Positions 32,816 through 40,646 of a stretch of DNA of 64,000 bases are shown piece after piece; position 1 is the stretch's first letter, and each line of letters begins with the position of its first letter. The stretch lies in contig NZ_KB894582.1 in assembly GCF_000374545.1 (NCBI RefSeq), positions 62,001-126,000 of the forward strand. Reading direction: 5' to 3'. This DNA comes from Anaeromusa acidaminophila DSM 3853. Its GTDB lineage: Bacteria; Bacillota; Negativicutes; Anaeromusales; Anaeromusaceae. Both the position numbers and the translations under genes were made by a program. The notes under the pieces are model-generated. The model had not been told where the DNA came from and searched no databases. It saw only the letters and a list, made by a program, of their open reading frames with translations.

Positions 32816-34072
32816 TTATTGCCTTGTAATGATGCGCACGGTGCGGTCATAGACAAAGTAGTCCCAAACCCACTTAGCAAAGACAATGAAGCGATTGCGA
32901 AAATCGATGAGTCGCAGAATATGCACGAAGGACCAGAATAGCCAAGCGCTAAAACCCTGCAACTGCACGCTGCCCATATGCACGACAGCGGCATTACGTC
33001 CAATGGTGGCCATATTGCCCATATCATTATAGAGGAAGGGGAGCACGTCTTGACCGCGCAGTAGCAAGTGGATTTGGCGAGCAGCGTGCTGTCCCTGCTG
33101 GATGGCGACCTGGGCCACCATGGGCAGCGGTCGGCCGTTTGGCTGTTCAAAGCAGGCGGCGTCGCCTACGATAAACACATCTTCCAGACCTTCCGGTTGC
33201 AGCGTGCTGCGGACTTTGATGCGTTTCTGGCGGTCTAACGGCAATTGCAGCGTGCTAGTAAGAGGCGCCGCTTCCACTCCGGCGGCCCAAATCAGAGTGC
33301 GCGCAGGAATGACCTCGCCGCCTTTAAGATATACTTTTTCGCCGTCATAGTCGGCTACTTGCGTACAAAGGCGTACTTCTACATCCTTGCGTACCAAGGT
33401 GCTGCGCGTTGCCTCTTGCAGCGCTTCCGACATGCTGGCTAAGAGGCGATCCGAGGCTTCCATAAGCACGATGCGAGCCTCTTTGAAGTTGAGATCCGGA
33501 TACTCCCGGGCCAATACATGGTACATCAGTTCAGACAGGGCGCCGGCGGACTCGACGCCGGTGGGGCCGCCGCCAACAACCAAAAAGGTGAGCAATGCGC
33601 GGCGTTTATCTGGGTTTTGTTCATGACTGGCCAACTCAAACATTTTCAAGAGGTGATTGCGGATATTAACGGCTTCGTCTAGCGTTTTCATGCCAAAGCC
33701 GTATTTTTGCACATTAGCGAGACCGAAAAAATTAGTAGCCCCGCCAGCGGCGACGATTAAGTAGTCGTAAGAAAGGGTATCGGCTTCGGTAAGCACAGTT
33801 TTGGCCGCGCAGTCGATGCTGCGAACTTCAGCCATGTGAAAACGCACGTTTTTCCAATCCTTGACCATGGCTCGCACCGGATACGCGATATCGTCTACCG
33901 ATAGGCCGGCAGTAGCCACTTGGTATAGTAAGGGCTGGAACAGCTGATAGTTTTGACGGTCAATTAAAGTGATGCGGACCGGCGAGGAGGAAAGACGGTG
34001 GGCAGCCTGGAGGCCGCCGAAGCCGGCGCCGATAATGACGACATGAGGCAGTTGGGGTGTGGTGTTGGACAT
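32816..34072 (-). CDS. ndh: Type II NADH dehydrogenase (NDH-2)
   Basis: A 418-residue single-subunit NADH:quinone oxidoreductase. The FAD site HVVIIGAGFGGLQAAHRL is at residues 10-27, and the quinone-site region includes QLFQPLLYQVATAGLSVDDI. The NADH site is FLVVGGGPTGVESAGALSEL near residue 165. FIVGDAACFEQPNGRPLPMV closes the FAD site, and the C-terminal hydrophobic patch (FSAWLFWSFVHILRLIDFRN) would anchor it to the inner face of the membrane. The protein transfers electrons without pumping protons. The start ATG at 34072 has AAGGAG 8 nt upstream; in-frame ATG and GTG codons further up sit too close to that site. Confidence 0.92.
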   Translation of the reverse strand: MSNTTPQLPHVVIIGAGFGGLQAAHRLSSSPVRITLIDRQNYQLFQPLLYQVATAGLSVDDIAYPVRAMVKDWKNVRFHMAEVRSIDCAAKTVLTEADTLSYDYLIVAAGGATNFFGLANVQKYGFGMKTLDEAVNIRNHLLKMFELASHEQNPDKRRALLTFLVVGGGPTGVESAGALSELMYHVLAREYPDLNFKEARIVLMEASDRLLASMSEALQEATRSTLVRKDVEVRLCTQVADYDGEKVYLKGGEVIPARTLIWAAGVEAAPLTSTLQLPLDRQKRIKVRSTLQPEGLEDVFIVGDAACFEQPNGRPLPMVAQVAIQQGQHAARQIHLLLRGQDVLPFLYNDMGNMATIGRNAAVVHMGSVQLQGFSAWLFWSFVHILRLIDFRNRFIVFAKWVWDYFVYDRTVRIITRQ

Positions 34073-34177
34073 GTGCATCACTCCTTTGGCCTGACATTCT
34101 TATGGAGGAGTAATTCTTCGCGCGGTAAGCTCCTTCCTGCTTAGGAGTGTAAAAAGTAGAAGGAGGAACCCGTTTGT

Positions 34178-34219
34178 ATGGCGGCGAATCCAGAAGTGAA
34201 TAAAAATTGCAGGTGCTAG
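34178..34219 (+). CDS. Possible 13-residue leader peptide upstream of gntP-like gene
   Basis: ATG at 34178 follows GAAGGAGG by 11 nt and encodes MAANPEVNKNCRC, then TAG. The stop codon overlaps the TAGGAG ribosome site of the permease gene, an arrangement that would couple leader and permease translation. There is no repeated regulatory codon run, so amino-acid attenuation is not indicated. Confidence 0.35.
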   Translation: MAANPEVNKNCRC

Positions 34220-34230
34220 GAGATGAATCA

Positions 34231-35646
34231 TTGGAAGCGGGACTCATTTTTATTAGTTTGATTCTTTTGATGGCGGCGGCGTACCGAGGGTATTCTATTA
34301 TCTTGGTAGCTCCTTTTTTTGCAATGCTGGCGGCTGTCGGCAGCGAATACGCACTGATGCCAGTGTATAGTGAACTTTATATGACGAAAGCGGCGGAATA
34401 CGTGAAGGTGTATTATCCGGTATTTTTGCTGGGCGCTGTTTTTGCGAAAATTATGGAGGATGGCGGCTTAGCGGCGGCGGTAGCCAAGCAGATTGTACGT
34501 TCTTTGGGTCCGCAACAGGCGGTGCTGGCCGTTCTGCTTGGGTGCGGCGTTCTTGTATACGGCGGTCTGAGCGTTTTTGTAGTGGCTTTTGTCATGTATC
34601 CTTTTAGCGCTATTTTATTTCGCCAGGCGGACATACCCAAGCGGTTACTGCCGGCAGTGTTGTGGATGGGGATTTTTACCTATGCCATGATTGCGCTTCC
34701 TGGAGCGCCGCAGATTCAAAATATTATTCCTACGGCCTTTTTTGGCACTACGACCTGGTCGGGTGTTGGGTTAGGGATGGTGGGAGCGGTGGCGTATTTT
34801 TTATTGGGCTGGGGCTGGATTTCCTGGCGTCACAGAAAATTAGCGGCCCAGGGAGAAGGCTATGGCGCGCATATTCTAAATGAACCGGAGCGTACGGAAA
34901 CGAATTTGCCAGACTGGCGGATGTCTTCGCTGCCATTGTTGGTTGTTGTTTTGGTCAATTTGTATTTAAGCAATCCCTTTCACTGGTCTTGGGGCTATCA
35001 TTGGCCGGCGGACAGCCTTGCGGCGATGAAGGTGTTGAAACTGTCGCTGTTAAGCCCTTCGGTAGAACGCGTGCAGGCCATTTGGTCTATTTGTCTGGCG
35101 CTTCTGGCGGGAAGCGTTTGCGCCGCTATGGTTGGCCGGCGTCAAATGCGGCGTCAGGGAGGCTTGCTGCAGCCGCTGAACGCCGGAGCTATGGCCTCTA
35201 TTCCGGCGATTTTAAATACAGCCTCCGGCTATGCCTTTGGCAGCGTCATTGCCGCCTTGCCTGGCTTTTTTGCTATCAAGGATGCGCTGCTTCATTTGCA
35301 GATAGGCGGCGGACCTTTGGTCTCCGCCATTCTAACGACGAATGTGATGACCGCCGTGACTGGTTCGGCTTCGGGCGGCTTAACCATTGCGTTGGGTATG
35401 TTGGGGCAGGAATGGCTGGCCTGGGGCGCCTCGCTGGGGATGTCGCCGGAGGTGCTGCACCGTATCGTATGCCTGGCTTCGGAGGGGTTGGATACAGTTC
35501 CCCACAGCGGAGCGTTGGTGACCTTGATGGCTGTTTGCGGTTTGACGCATCGGGAGTCCTATTATGATGTCTTTGTGCTGACGCTGCTCAAGCCGTTGGT
35601 AGCCGTGCTTTGCCTGCTGGTATATTTGATGACAGGACTCGTTTGA
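34231..35646 (+). CDS. GntP-family permease
   Basis: A 471-residue inner-membrane permease with about twelve hydrophobic helices. The family signature is IFTYAMIALPGAPQIQNIIPTAFFGTTTW near residue 160 (core PGAPQIQNIIPT), with further glycine-rich segments SASGGLTIALGM and HSGALVTLMAVCGLTH. GntP proteins carry gluconate and related sugar or hydroxy acids with protons. The TTG at 34231 lies 8 nt after TAGGAG and is preferred over an earlier TTG at 34207, which has no ribosome site. No catabolic gene sits next to it, so the cargo is open. Confidence 0.85.
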   Translation: MEAGLIFISLILLMAAAYRGYSIILVAPFFAMLAAVGSEYALMPVYSELYMTKAAEYVKVYYPVFLLGAVFAKIMEDGGLAAAVAKQIVRSLGPQQAVLAVLLGCGVLVYGGLSVFVVAFVMYPFSAILFRQADIPKRLLPAVLWMGIFTYAMIALPGAPQIQNIIPTAFFGTTTWSGVGLGMVGAVAYFLLGWGWISWRHRKLAAQGEGYGAHILNEPERTETNLPDWRMSSLPLLVVVLVNLYLSNPFHWSWGYHWPADSLAAMKVLKLSLLSPSVERVQAIWSICLALLAGSVCAAMVGRRQMRRQGGLLQPLNAGAMASIPAILNTASGYAFGSVIAALPGFFAIKDALLHLQIGGGPLVSAILTTNVMTAVTGSASGGLTIALGMLGQEWLAWGASLGMSPEVLHRIVCLASEGLDTVPHSGALVTLMAVCGLTHRESYYDVFVLTLLKPLVAVLCLLVYLMTGLV

Positions 35647-35708
35647 GTTAACTTCGAAATTTGTATTTTATTCCATGTTCTATTTTGGGAAAAAGAAAAA
35701 AAGTTCCC

Positions 35709-35767
35709 CGAACACTTGTGCGAACAAAAGAGGTATGCTAGAATGAATTTAGACGAACAAGTGTTCA
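35709..35767 (+). promoter_or_regulatory. Extended -10 promoter flanked by two LexA/SOS boxes
   Basis: A -35 TTGTGC (35716-35721) and a -10 TAGAAT (35739-35744, with an upstream TG) are 17 bp apart. CGAACAAGTGTTCA at 35754-35767 fits the Gram-positive LexA site CGAAC-N4-GTTCG in 13 of 14 fixed or free positions. CGAACACTTGTGCG at 35709-35722 is a weaker second site overlapping the -35. Both would block the promoter of the LysM gene that follows. Confidence 0.7.
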
Positions 35768-35780
35768 GGGGGCGATGTGT

Positions 35781-36056
35781 ATGCATAGAAAAAAAGTTTG
35801 CGCATGGCTTTTGCTAGGGCTGTGCTTTTTAATGGTTTCCGTGGTCAAATCCAGTCCCGGACCTGCTGGGATTCGCTATGCCGAAGTGACGGTGCGCGGC
35901 GGCGATACTTTGTGGCAATTGGCGGCGCTGCATTGCGGGGAAAAGGAAGACATTCGAGAAAAAATCTATGCGATTCGCGACCTGAACCGCCTGACGGCGC
36001 AAGCGTCTTTAACGCCCGGGCAGAAATTAAAAATACCTTTGAAAAATGCAGAGTAA
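35781..36056 (+). CDS. YneA-like SOS cell-division suppressor (TM-LysM)
   Basis: A 91-residue protein with one N-terminal membrane segment (about residues 5-24, VCAWLLLGLCFLMVSVV) followed by a single LysM domain. VTVRGGDTLWQLAALHCG opens the domain and LTPGQKLKIPL closes it. The size and the order of transmembrane helix then LysM match YneA of Bacillus subtilis, which stops septum formation after DNA damage. The LexA-like boxes upstream support the same role. In Bacillus yneA lies next to lexA; no lexA is seen here. The ATG at 35781 has GGGGG at correct spacing. Similarity to YneA is by architecture and control, not by close sequence identity. Confidence 0.7.
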   Translation: MHRKKVCAWLLLGLCFLMVSVVKSSPGPAGIRYAEVTVRGGDTLWQLAALHCGEKEDIREKIYAIRDLNRLTAQASLTPGQKLKIPLKNAE

Positions 36057-36077
36057 CAGAACTAATTTAGTAGCTAT

Positions 36078-36118
36078 AAGACGGAACGCGGCGCGTGCGC
36101 CGAAGGTCCCGTCTTTTT
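36078..36118 (+). terminator. Terminator of the LysM gene
   Basis: AAGACGG and CCGTCTT close around an inner GCGGCGCG/TGCGCC hairpin, followed by TTTATTAT. Confidence 0.8.
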
Positions 36119-36231
36119 ATTATAATTAGCCAAGCGAGTATGAGTAGTTAGCAGGATTTTTTCGGAAAAAATAGAAGTAATAATGTGGAAAATAACAGCC
36201 TTAAGTCGGCTGAATTTGAGGTGATTGCTGC

Positions 36232-37080
36232 ATGAAGCCTTTACGCATTTTAGTGGTGGATGATTCGCCTTTTAGCCAGAAAATCATGACGGGACTGTTG
36301 AAAAAGAATGGTTTTGATGTTTGCGGTTATGCGGATACAGGGGGACAAGGCATAGAACAGTATCGGGAGTTGAGACCTGATGTTGTAACTATGGACATGA
36401 CATTGCCGGATATGGACGGCTTGGAATGCAGCAAGGCGATTCTGGCGGCGGACCCGACGGCCAAAATTGTTATGGTAAGCGCTATGAAAGACGAAACTTT
36501 AATGACAAATGGCTATACGGCCGGAATTAAAGGGTTTGTGCAAAAGCCGCCGCGAGCGGAAGAATTAGCGGAATTGATACGCAAGGTGTGCCAAGAAGCG
36601 GAAGAATGTTCTTTGTGCCAAAAATACCTGGCTTTTTTTGAACAATCGCTGCAAGAGAATCTTAGCTACATGGTTGGCGTCGAAAGCGAAATAGAGACTG
36701 AGCCGGACAACGAAAGCAAATTTTTATCACAAGGTGTAGCGGTAATTGTGGGCTTGACCGGAAAGGTGCAGGGCCGGGTCATTTTGGATAGCTCCGAGCA
36801 AACGGCGCAGCAATTAACGCGCATGATTCTTAGTACTGAAGAAGTATCGGAAGATGATATGCTGAACGGCATGGCGGAACTGGCGAATATTGTCAGTGGT
36901 AATGGCGTATCTTCTGTAAACAACGCGTATCGGGAGCTGGAACTGCGGTTGACGCCGCCAAGTATTCTTTGCGGGAGAAAAATTAGCATTGTCAATCCAA
37001 AACTAGATGCTTACATTATGACGGCGCAGACGCCGTATGGGGATATTCGTATGAGCATTGGCTTCGCAGGGGGGAAATAA
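36232..37080 (+). CDS. CheY-like receiver fused to CheX-type phosphatase domain
   Basis: A 282-residue two-domain protein. The receiver is at residues 1-120 (LRILVVDDSPFSQKIMTGLL, phospho-Asp in VTMDMTLPDMDG, Lys in GFVQKPPRAEEL). A short linker with paired Cys residues (ECSLCQKYL) follows, then a CheX/CheC-like domain at about 150-282. That domain's helix carries the E-x-x-N phosphatase motif (GMAELANIVSGNG). CheX domains remove phosphate from CheY-P. In this fusion the domain could dephosphorylate its own receiver or be controlled by it. It lies immediately upstream of a stand-alone CheX and probably in the same operon. Confidence 0.88.
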   Translation: MKPLRILVVDDSPFSQKIMTGLLKKNGFDVCGYADTGGQGIEQYRELRPDVVTMDMTLPDMDGLECSKAILAADPTAKIVMVSAMKDETLMTNGYTAGIKGFVQKPPRAEELAELIRKVCQEAEECSLCQKYLAFFEQSLQENLSYMVGVESEIETEPDNESKFLSQGVAVIVGLTGKVQGRVILDSSEQTAQQLTRMILSTEEVSEDDMLNGMAELANIVSGNGVSSVNNAYRELELRLTPPSILCGRKISIVNPKLDAYIMTAQTPYGDIRMSIGFAGGK

Positions 37081-37081
37081 C

Positions 37082-37549
37082 ATGGATGCAAAAATGATTA
37101 ATCCCTTCGTGGATGCCGTGGCGACGGTCTTGCCTCAGCTTGGCTTTCAATCGGTAGAGCGGGGGCAAATCCGCCTGGGGGAAGAATTCGTAGAAGGCCG
37201 GGGCGTGACGGTATTGATTGGCTTAACACAAGATGTGCAAGGCAATCTGGCCTATAATTTTACGGAAGAGGCGGCTAAAGGCATTGCTTCAACCATGATG
37301 ATGGGGATGCCGGTAACGCAGATGGATGAGATGGCGCAAAGCGCTATTTCTGAATTAGTGAATATGATTACCGCCAATGCGGCGACTCACTTTTCTTCAC
37401 AAAATTTGCTTGTTGATATTTCGCCACCGAGCTTGGTTGTGGGTGAGGCTCTTAAGGCACGGATCAGCAACGGAAAATTCTTGGTTGTAGAAGTGAATGC
37501 AGACAGCTATTCCTTTGAATTGAATATTGGCATTGCCAGCAGCAAGTAA
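37082..37549 (+). CDS. cheX: CheX-family CheY-P phosphatase
   Basis: A 155-residue stand-alone CheX. The N-terminus MDAKMINPFVDAVATVLPQLGF is the typical first helix, and the E-x-x-N motif is in AISELVNMITANAATHFSSQ. The central strands include VTVLIGLTQDVQGNLAYNF. It should dephosphorylate CheY-P in the cytoplasm and shorten the motor response. The ATG at 37082 lies one base after the stop of the CheY-CheX gene, with GGGGGG upstream, so the two are co-translated. A strong terminator follows. Confidence 0.88.
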   Translation: MDAKMINPFVDAVATVLPQLGFQSVERGQIRLGEEFVEGRGVTVLIGLTQDVQGNLAYNFTEEAAKGIASTMMMGMPVTQMDEMAQSAISELVNMITANAATHFSSQNLLVDISPPSLVVGEALKARISNGKFLVVEVNADSYSFELNIGIASSK

Positions 37550-37552
37550 AAA

Positions 37553-37596
37553 CAGGCTGACAGACGCGAGGGGCGCGTTGTCAGCCTGCTTTTTTT
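37553..37596 (+). terminator. Terminator of the cheY-cheX/cheX operon
   Basis: CAGGCTGACA and its complement with an inner ACGCG/CGCGT pairing, then CTTTTTTTA. Confidence 0.9.
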
Positions 37597-37689
37597 ATGG
37601 CAAAAAAGGAAAACGAAAGTCATTATGGAATAAGAGTATTTGTTAGATGTAAGAGAGAATGAAATAGAGGGTGTATAGGAGCGGTAGTT

Positions 37690-38055
37690 ATGTGGAAACA
37701 AGCGTATCGATTTTGCGGGCAGGTTTTTTTCCTTTGGTGTATTTATTGGCTTGGTAATCAAGCGGCGATTATTTCGCATGCGCCTATTCCGGGCAATGTT
37801 CTGGGAATGGTGCTGTTATTTTTGCTCTTGGCGACAGGCGTGGTCAAAGTGGAGCAGCTAGAGCTGGCGGGGGGCTTTTTGCTGCGGCATATTACCTTTT
37901 TCTTTATTCCGATCGCCGTAGGTTTGATGAATTGGGCGGATTTATTTTACCAGCATGTCGTGGCGCTGACGGTAACGATTGTTGTGAGTGCTGTGGCTGC
38001 ATTTTGGGTTGCCGGTTTTGTATTTCAGCGGCTACAAGGGAGAAATAAAGCATGA
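37690..38055 (+). CDS. lrgA: CidA/LrgA-family holin-like protein
   Basis: A 121-residue membrane protein with four hydrophobic helices. ISHAPIPGNVLGMVLLFLLL is the family signature (about residues 30-49), and FIPIAVGLMNWADLF is the second marker. CidA/LrgA proteins form small membrane pores or modulators acting with a CidB/LrgB partner in murein hydrolase control and, in some species, pyruvate or overflow-acid transport. Its stop overlaps the lrgB-like start by 4 bp (ATGA). The promoter is not obvious. Confidence 0.88.
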   Translation: MWKQAYRFCGQVFFLWCIYWLGNQAAIISHAPIPGNVLGMVLLFLLLATGVVKVEQLELAGGFLLRHITFFFIPIAVGLMNWADLFYQHVVALTVTIVVSAVAAFWVAGFVFQRLQGRNKA

Positions 38056-38735
38056 ATGAACTAATGATTATGGCATTTACGGTGTTGACGGTTGGCGCCT
38101 ATATAGTGAGCCGTTGGTTATTTTTTCGTTATGGACATCCCTTGTTCAATATGGTTTTGTTTGGTACTATCTTGATGATCAGTTTGTTAGCGCTTTCCGG
38201 CACGTCTTACAGCGCCTACGAACCAGCCAAAGAATTTATGACCTTTTTGCTGGGGCCGGCAACCGTAGCGCTAGCGATTCCTTTGTATAAAAATAGGGAG
38301 CTTTTGCGGCGGCACGGGCTGGCTATCGGCAGCAGTGTAGCGGCAGGGTCCTTAACTTCTATGAGCTTAGTTTTGTTTTTGGCGAAAGCGGGCGGTTTGA
38401 GCCAGGCCGTGCTGATTTCTGCGCTGCCTAAATCGGTGACAGCGCCAATCGCTATTGAAATTGCGCAATTGTCCGGCGGAGCCCCCGCTTTAGCTGTGGC
38501 TTTTGTGGTGGCAACAGGGACCTTCGGAGGCTCTCTGGGGCCGACGTTGCTGCGGTGGTGCGGCATTCGCCTGCCTGAGGCCAGAGGGCTGGCCTTGGGA
38601 ACCGTGGCTCATGCCCAGGGAGTTGGCATGGCTCTTTTGGAAGGAGAGGCTTCTGCAGCGATGGCCAGTTCGGCGATGGCGATTGCCGCCATCTTTACGT
38701 CGCTGGCGGCTCCGGTATTGCTTGCGCTACTATAA
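38052..38735 (+). CDS. lrgB: LrgB-family protein
   Basis: A 227-residue inner-membrane protein, the usual partner of LrgA/CidA. Family segments are FLGPATVALAIPLYKNRELL, LPKSVTAPIAIEIAQLSGG and, later, LGTVAHAQGVGMALLEGE with its conserved HA. Seven or more hydrophobic helices are present. It is translationally coupled to lrgA by the ATGA overlap, and 14 bp precede hydE. The function of the pair here (autolysis control or carboxylate transport) cannot be decided from the sequence. Confidence 0.88.
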   Translation: MNELMIMAFTVLTVGAYIVSRWLFFRYGHPLFNMVLFGTILMISLLALSGTSYSAYEPAKEFMTFLLGPATVALAIPLYKNRELLRRHGLAIGSSVAAGSLTSMSLVLFLAKAGGLSQAVLISALPKSVTAPIAIEIAQLSGGAPALAVAFVVATGTFGGSLGPTLLRWCGIRLPEARGLALGTVAHAQGVGMALLEGEASAAMASSAMAIAAIFTSLAAPVLLALL

Positions 38736-38749
38736 GGAGAAATTGTTTT

Positions 38750-39772
38750 ATGGAAAAATTAATCGCCCGGGCGGAAGAAACACAAACTTTATCACAGGAA
38801 GAATTGGTGCAGTTATTAGCTGCAGATGAAGCGGCCGCGGAAACGCTTTTTACAGCAGCAGACCGCGTACGGCAGCAGCAGGTGGGCGATGGCGTTCATT
38901 TGCGAGGGCTCATTGAGTTTTCCAATACTTGTCGGCAAAACTGTCTCTATTGTGGCCTGCGTCGGGACAACCTCCAGGTGCAGCGTTACCGCATGGAGCC
39001 GGAAGAAATTTACGAATTGGCCGTTAAGGCGGTCGGCTACGGCTATAAAACGGTTGTGCTTCAGTCTGGCGAGGATCCGTATTATACCCTAGAGATCATG
39101 GAACCGCTGCTGCGCCGGATCAAGGCGCTGGGGCTGGCAATTACTTTGAGTATTGGCGAAAAATCCCGCGAAGAGTATGCGCGTTATCGCGCAGCCGGAG
39201 CGGACCGATATTTGCTGCGCATTGAAACTACCGACCAGGCGCTCTATGAGCGGTTGGACTCGGGGATGAGCTTTGCTAATCGTCTGCGGTGCTTGCGAGA
39301 TTTGCGAGAATTGGGGTATGAAGTGGGTACTGGCTGCCTGGTGGGTTTGCCTGGGCAGACGCTGGCTTCTTTGGCGGCGGATATCCTATTTTTTCAAAGT
39401 CTAGATGCGGATATGGTGGGGATCGGGCCCTTCATTCCTAATGCCGATACTCCCTTGGGGCAAGAAGCAGGCGGAACATTTGAACTCGCGACGAGGGTTA
39501 TGGCGCTGACGCGTTTGCTTTTGCCCAATAGCAATATTCCGGCGACAACGGCCATGGAAACGCTGAATCCCCAGGGGAGAATCCTGGCGCTGCAGCGCGG
39601 AGCCAATGTAGTCATGCCTAATGTCACAGAAGGAGACTATCGACGGCAGTACGCTCTGTATCCGGGAAAAATCTGTGTGAACGATACGCCAGCGCACTGT
39701 CGGGGCTGCATCACCGGCAAAATTCAAGCCATCGGTCGTTATGTGGCTACGGATGCAGGGTTTCGTCGTTAG
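38750..39772 (+). CDS. hydE: [FeFe]-hydrogenase maturase HydE (radical SAM)
   Basis: A 340-residue radical SAM enzyme. The cluster motif CRQNCLYCGLR (C-x3-C-x2-C, about residues 63-70) and the barrel segments VVLQSGEDPYYTLE, GVGTGCLVGLPGQT-like (here EVGTGCLVGLPGQTL), GIGPFIPNADTPLG and NIPATTAMETLNPQG match HydE. HydE works with HydF and HydG to build the active-site cluster of [FeFe] hydrogenases. Related PylB and NosL-type enzymes share the fold, but the C-terminal GANVVMPNVTEGDYR favours HydE. No hydF, hydG or hydrogenase gene is in the window, and it follows lrgB at 14 bp. Confidence 0.82.
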   Translation: MEKLIARAEETQTLSQEELVQLLAADEAAAETLFTAADRVRQQQVGDGVHLRGLIEFSNTCRQNCLYCGLRRDNLQVQRYRMEPEEIYELAVKAVGYGYKTVVLQSGEDPYYTLEIMEPLLRRIKALGLAITLSIGEKSREEYARYRAAGADRYLLRIETTDQALYERLDSGMSFANRLRCLRDLRELGYEVGTGCLVGLPGQTLASLAADILFFQSLDADMVGIGPFIPNADTPLGQEAGGTFELATRVMALTRLLLPNSNIPATTAMETLNPQGRILALQRGANVVMPNVTEGDYRRQYALYPGKICVNDTPAHCRGCITGKIQAIGRYVATDAGFRR

Positions 39773-39780
39773 CCTTTAGG

Positions 39781-39818
39781 CAAACCCTTACTTTACTCCC
39801 GCTACTCTTGTTTAATTG
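39781..39818. repeat. Repeat C fragment
   Basis: ACCCTTACTTTACTCCCGCT then ACTCTTGTTTAATTG is a diverged copy of the repeat C blocks, squeezed between hydE and the convergent membrane-protein gene. Confidence 0.5.
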
Positions 39819-40321
39819 TTCGGTTTCAGTCTTTTTAGCACCAATTGCGCCAGCAGCAACCCCGATAAAGACGTGATAAATTGCGGCCAGCTAAGGAGCA
39901 ATCCCAGCAGGCGCTGTAACAGCTCCGGCAAAGCCAGTAGAGAAAGAAGGAAGGTAACGCCGCCCCAAAGAAAGAGCATTTTTCCTAGCGGCGGTACAAA
40001 AAGACTGAGCAAGGCGCCTTTGCGTTGCAGCATAAGATAGAGGCTGCCGAAGAAAAAATTTCCGCCCGCTACTAACGGGATGAAAATCGGCAGTGGCAAT
40101 AGCTGCTGTAAATAAGCGATAAGCGGCGCCAGCACAGAAAGAACCGCCAGACCGCGATATCCGCCGCTGACGGCGCTTAGGATCAAGCAAGCGTTAACAA
40201 GGCTGCCGATGAGCAGTGTCGATGCTACTGGCGGCAGAGGGAGAAAAAGGCGCAAGGATTGAAAAGCAAGAAGCAGCGCCGCGATCAGAGCGGTGCGAGT
40301 AAGATTGCGTGTGGTATTCAT
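39812..40321 (-). CDS. Small integral membrane protein, possibly ECF S component
   Basis: A 169-residue very hydrophobic protein with about five to six helices. The opening TRNLTRTALIAALLLAFQSL is typical of substrate-binding S components of energy-coupling-factor vitamin transporters. The helices continue with LLIGSLVNACLILSAVSGGY and LPLPIFIPLVAGGNFFFGSL. No transporter ATPase or EcfT gene is adjacent, which is normal for group II ECF systems that share a module. I cannot assign a vitamin. AAAGGGG precedes the ATG. Confidence 0.6.
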   Translation of the reverse strand: MNTTRNLTRTALIAALLLAFQSLRLFLPLPPVASTLLIGSLVNACLILSAVSGGYRGLAVLSVLAPLIAYLQQLLPLPIFIPLVAGGNFFFGSLYLMLQRKGALLSLFVPPLGKMLFLWGGVTFLLSLLALPELLQRLLGLLLSWPQFITSLSGLLLAQLVLKRLKPNN

Positions 40322-40399
40322 AGGAGCCCCTTTCTGTAGAAATATTGTAAACTTATTCGGGGCTGAAACGGTTTAATCCTGCGGATTTTGATTTTTCTA

Positions 40400-40428
40400 T
40401 TGACGTACTATGTAAAAAGGGATACAAT
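40400..40428 (+). promoter_or_regulatory. Sigma-70-type promoter of tRNA-Gln
   Basis: TTGACG (40400-40405) and TACAAT (40423-40428) are separated by 17 bp, with the tRNA starting 30 bp downstream. Confidence 0.85.
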
Positions 40429-40457
40429 AACACCTGTGGTTTTTAATACTACCATAT

Positions 40458-40534
40458 TGGGGAGTAGCCAAGCTGGTTAAGGCACCTGACTCTGACTCAG
40501 GCATCCGAGGGTTCGAATCCTTCCTCCCCAGCCA
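40458..40534 (+). tRNA. tRNA-Gln(CTG)
   Basis: Acceptor TGGGGAG pairs with CTCCCCA. The anticodon arm CCTGA-CTCTGAC-TCAGG gives anticodon CTG (reads CAG). The T-loop is TTCGAAT. The 3' CCA is encoded in the DNA. It stands as a single tRNA between its promoter and a terminator. Confidence 0.95.
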
Positions 40535-40543
40535 TTGAAAAAT

Positions 40544-40580
40544 AAGCGCTTGTTGCTTTCGCAATAAGCGCTTTTGTTGT
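40544..40580 (+). terminator. Terminator of tRNA-Gln
   Basis: AAGCGCTTGTTGC pairs with GCAATAAGCGCTT around TTTC and is followed by TTGTTGTTTT. Confidence 0.85.
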
Positions 40581-40617
40581 TTTGAAAAACGATTTTAGTA
40601 TTGGTTGAAACATGAAA

Positions 40618-40639
40618 GAAGACGGCTTGTGCCGTCTTC
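40618..40639 (-). terminator. Terminator-like hairpin after the alpha-oxoamine synthase gene
   Basis: GAAGACGGC and its complement form a 9-bp stem with a 4-nt loop just past the minus-strand stop. T residues follow on the minus strand. Confidence 0.65.
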
Positions 40640-40646
40640 TTCTGTT

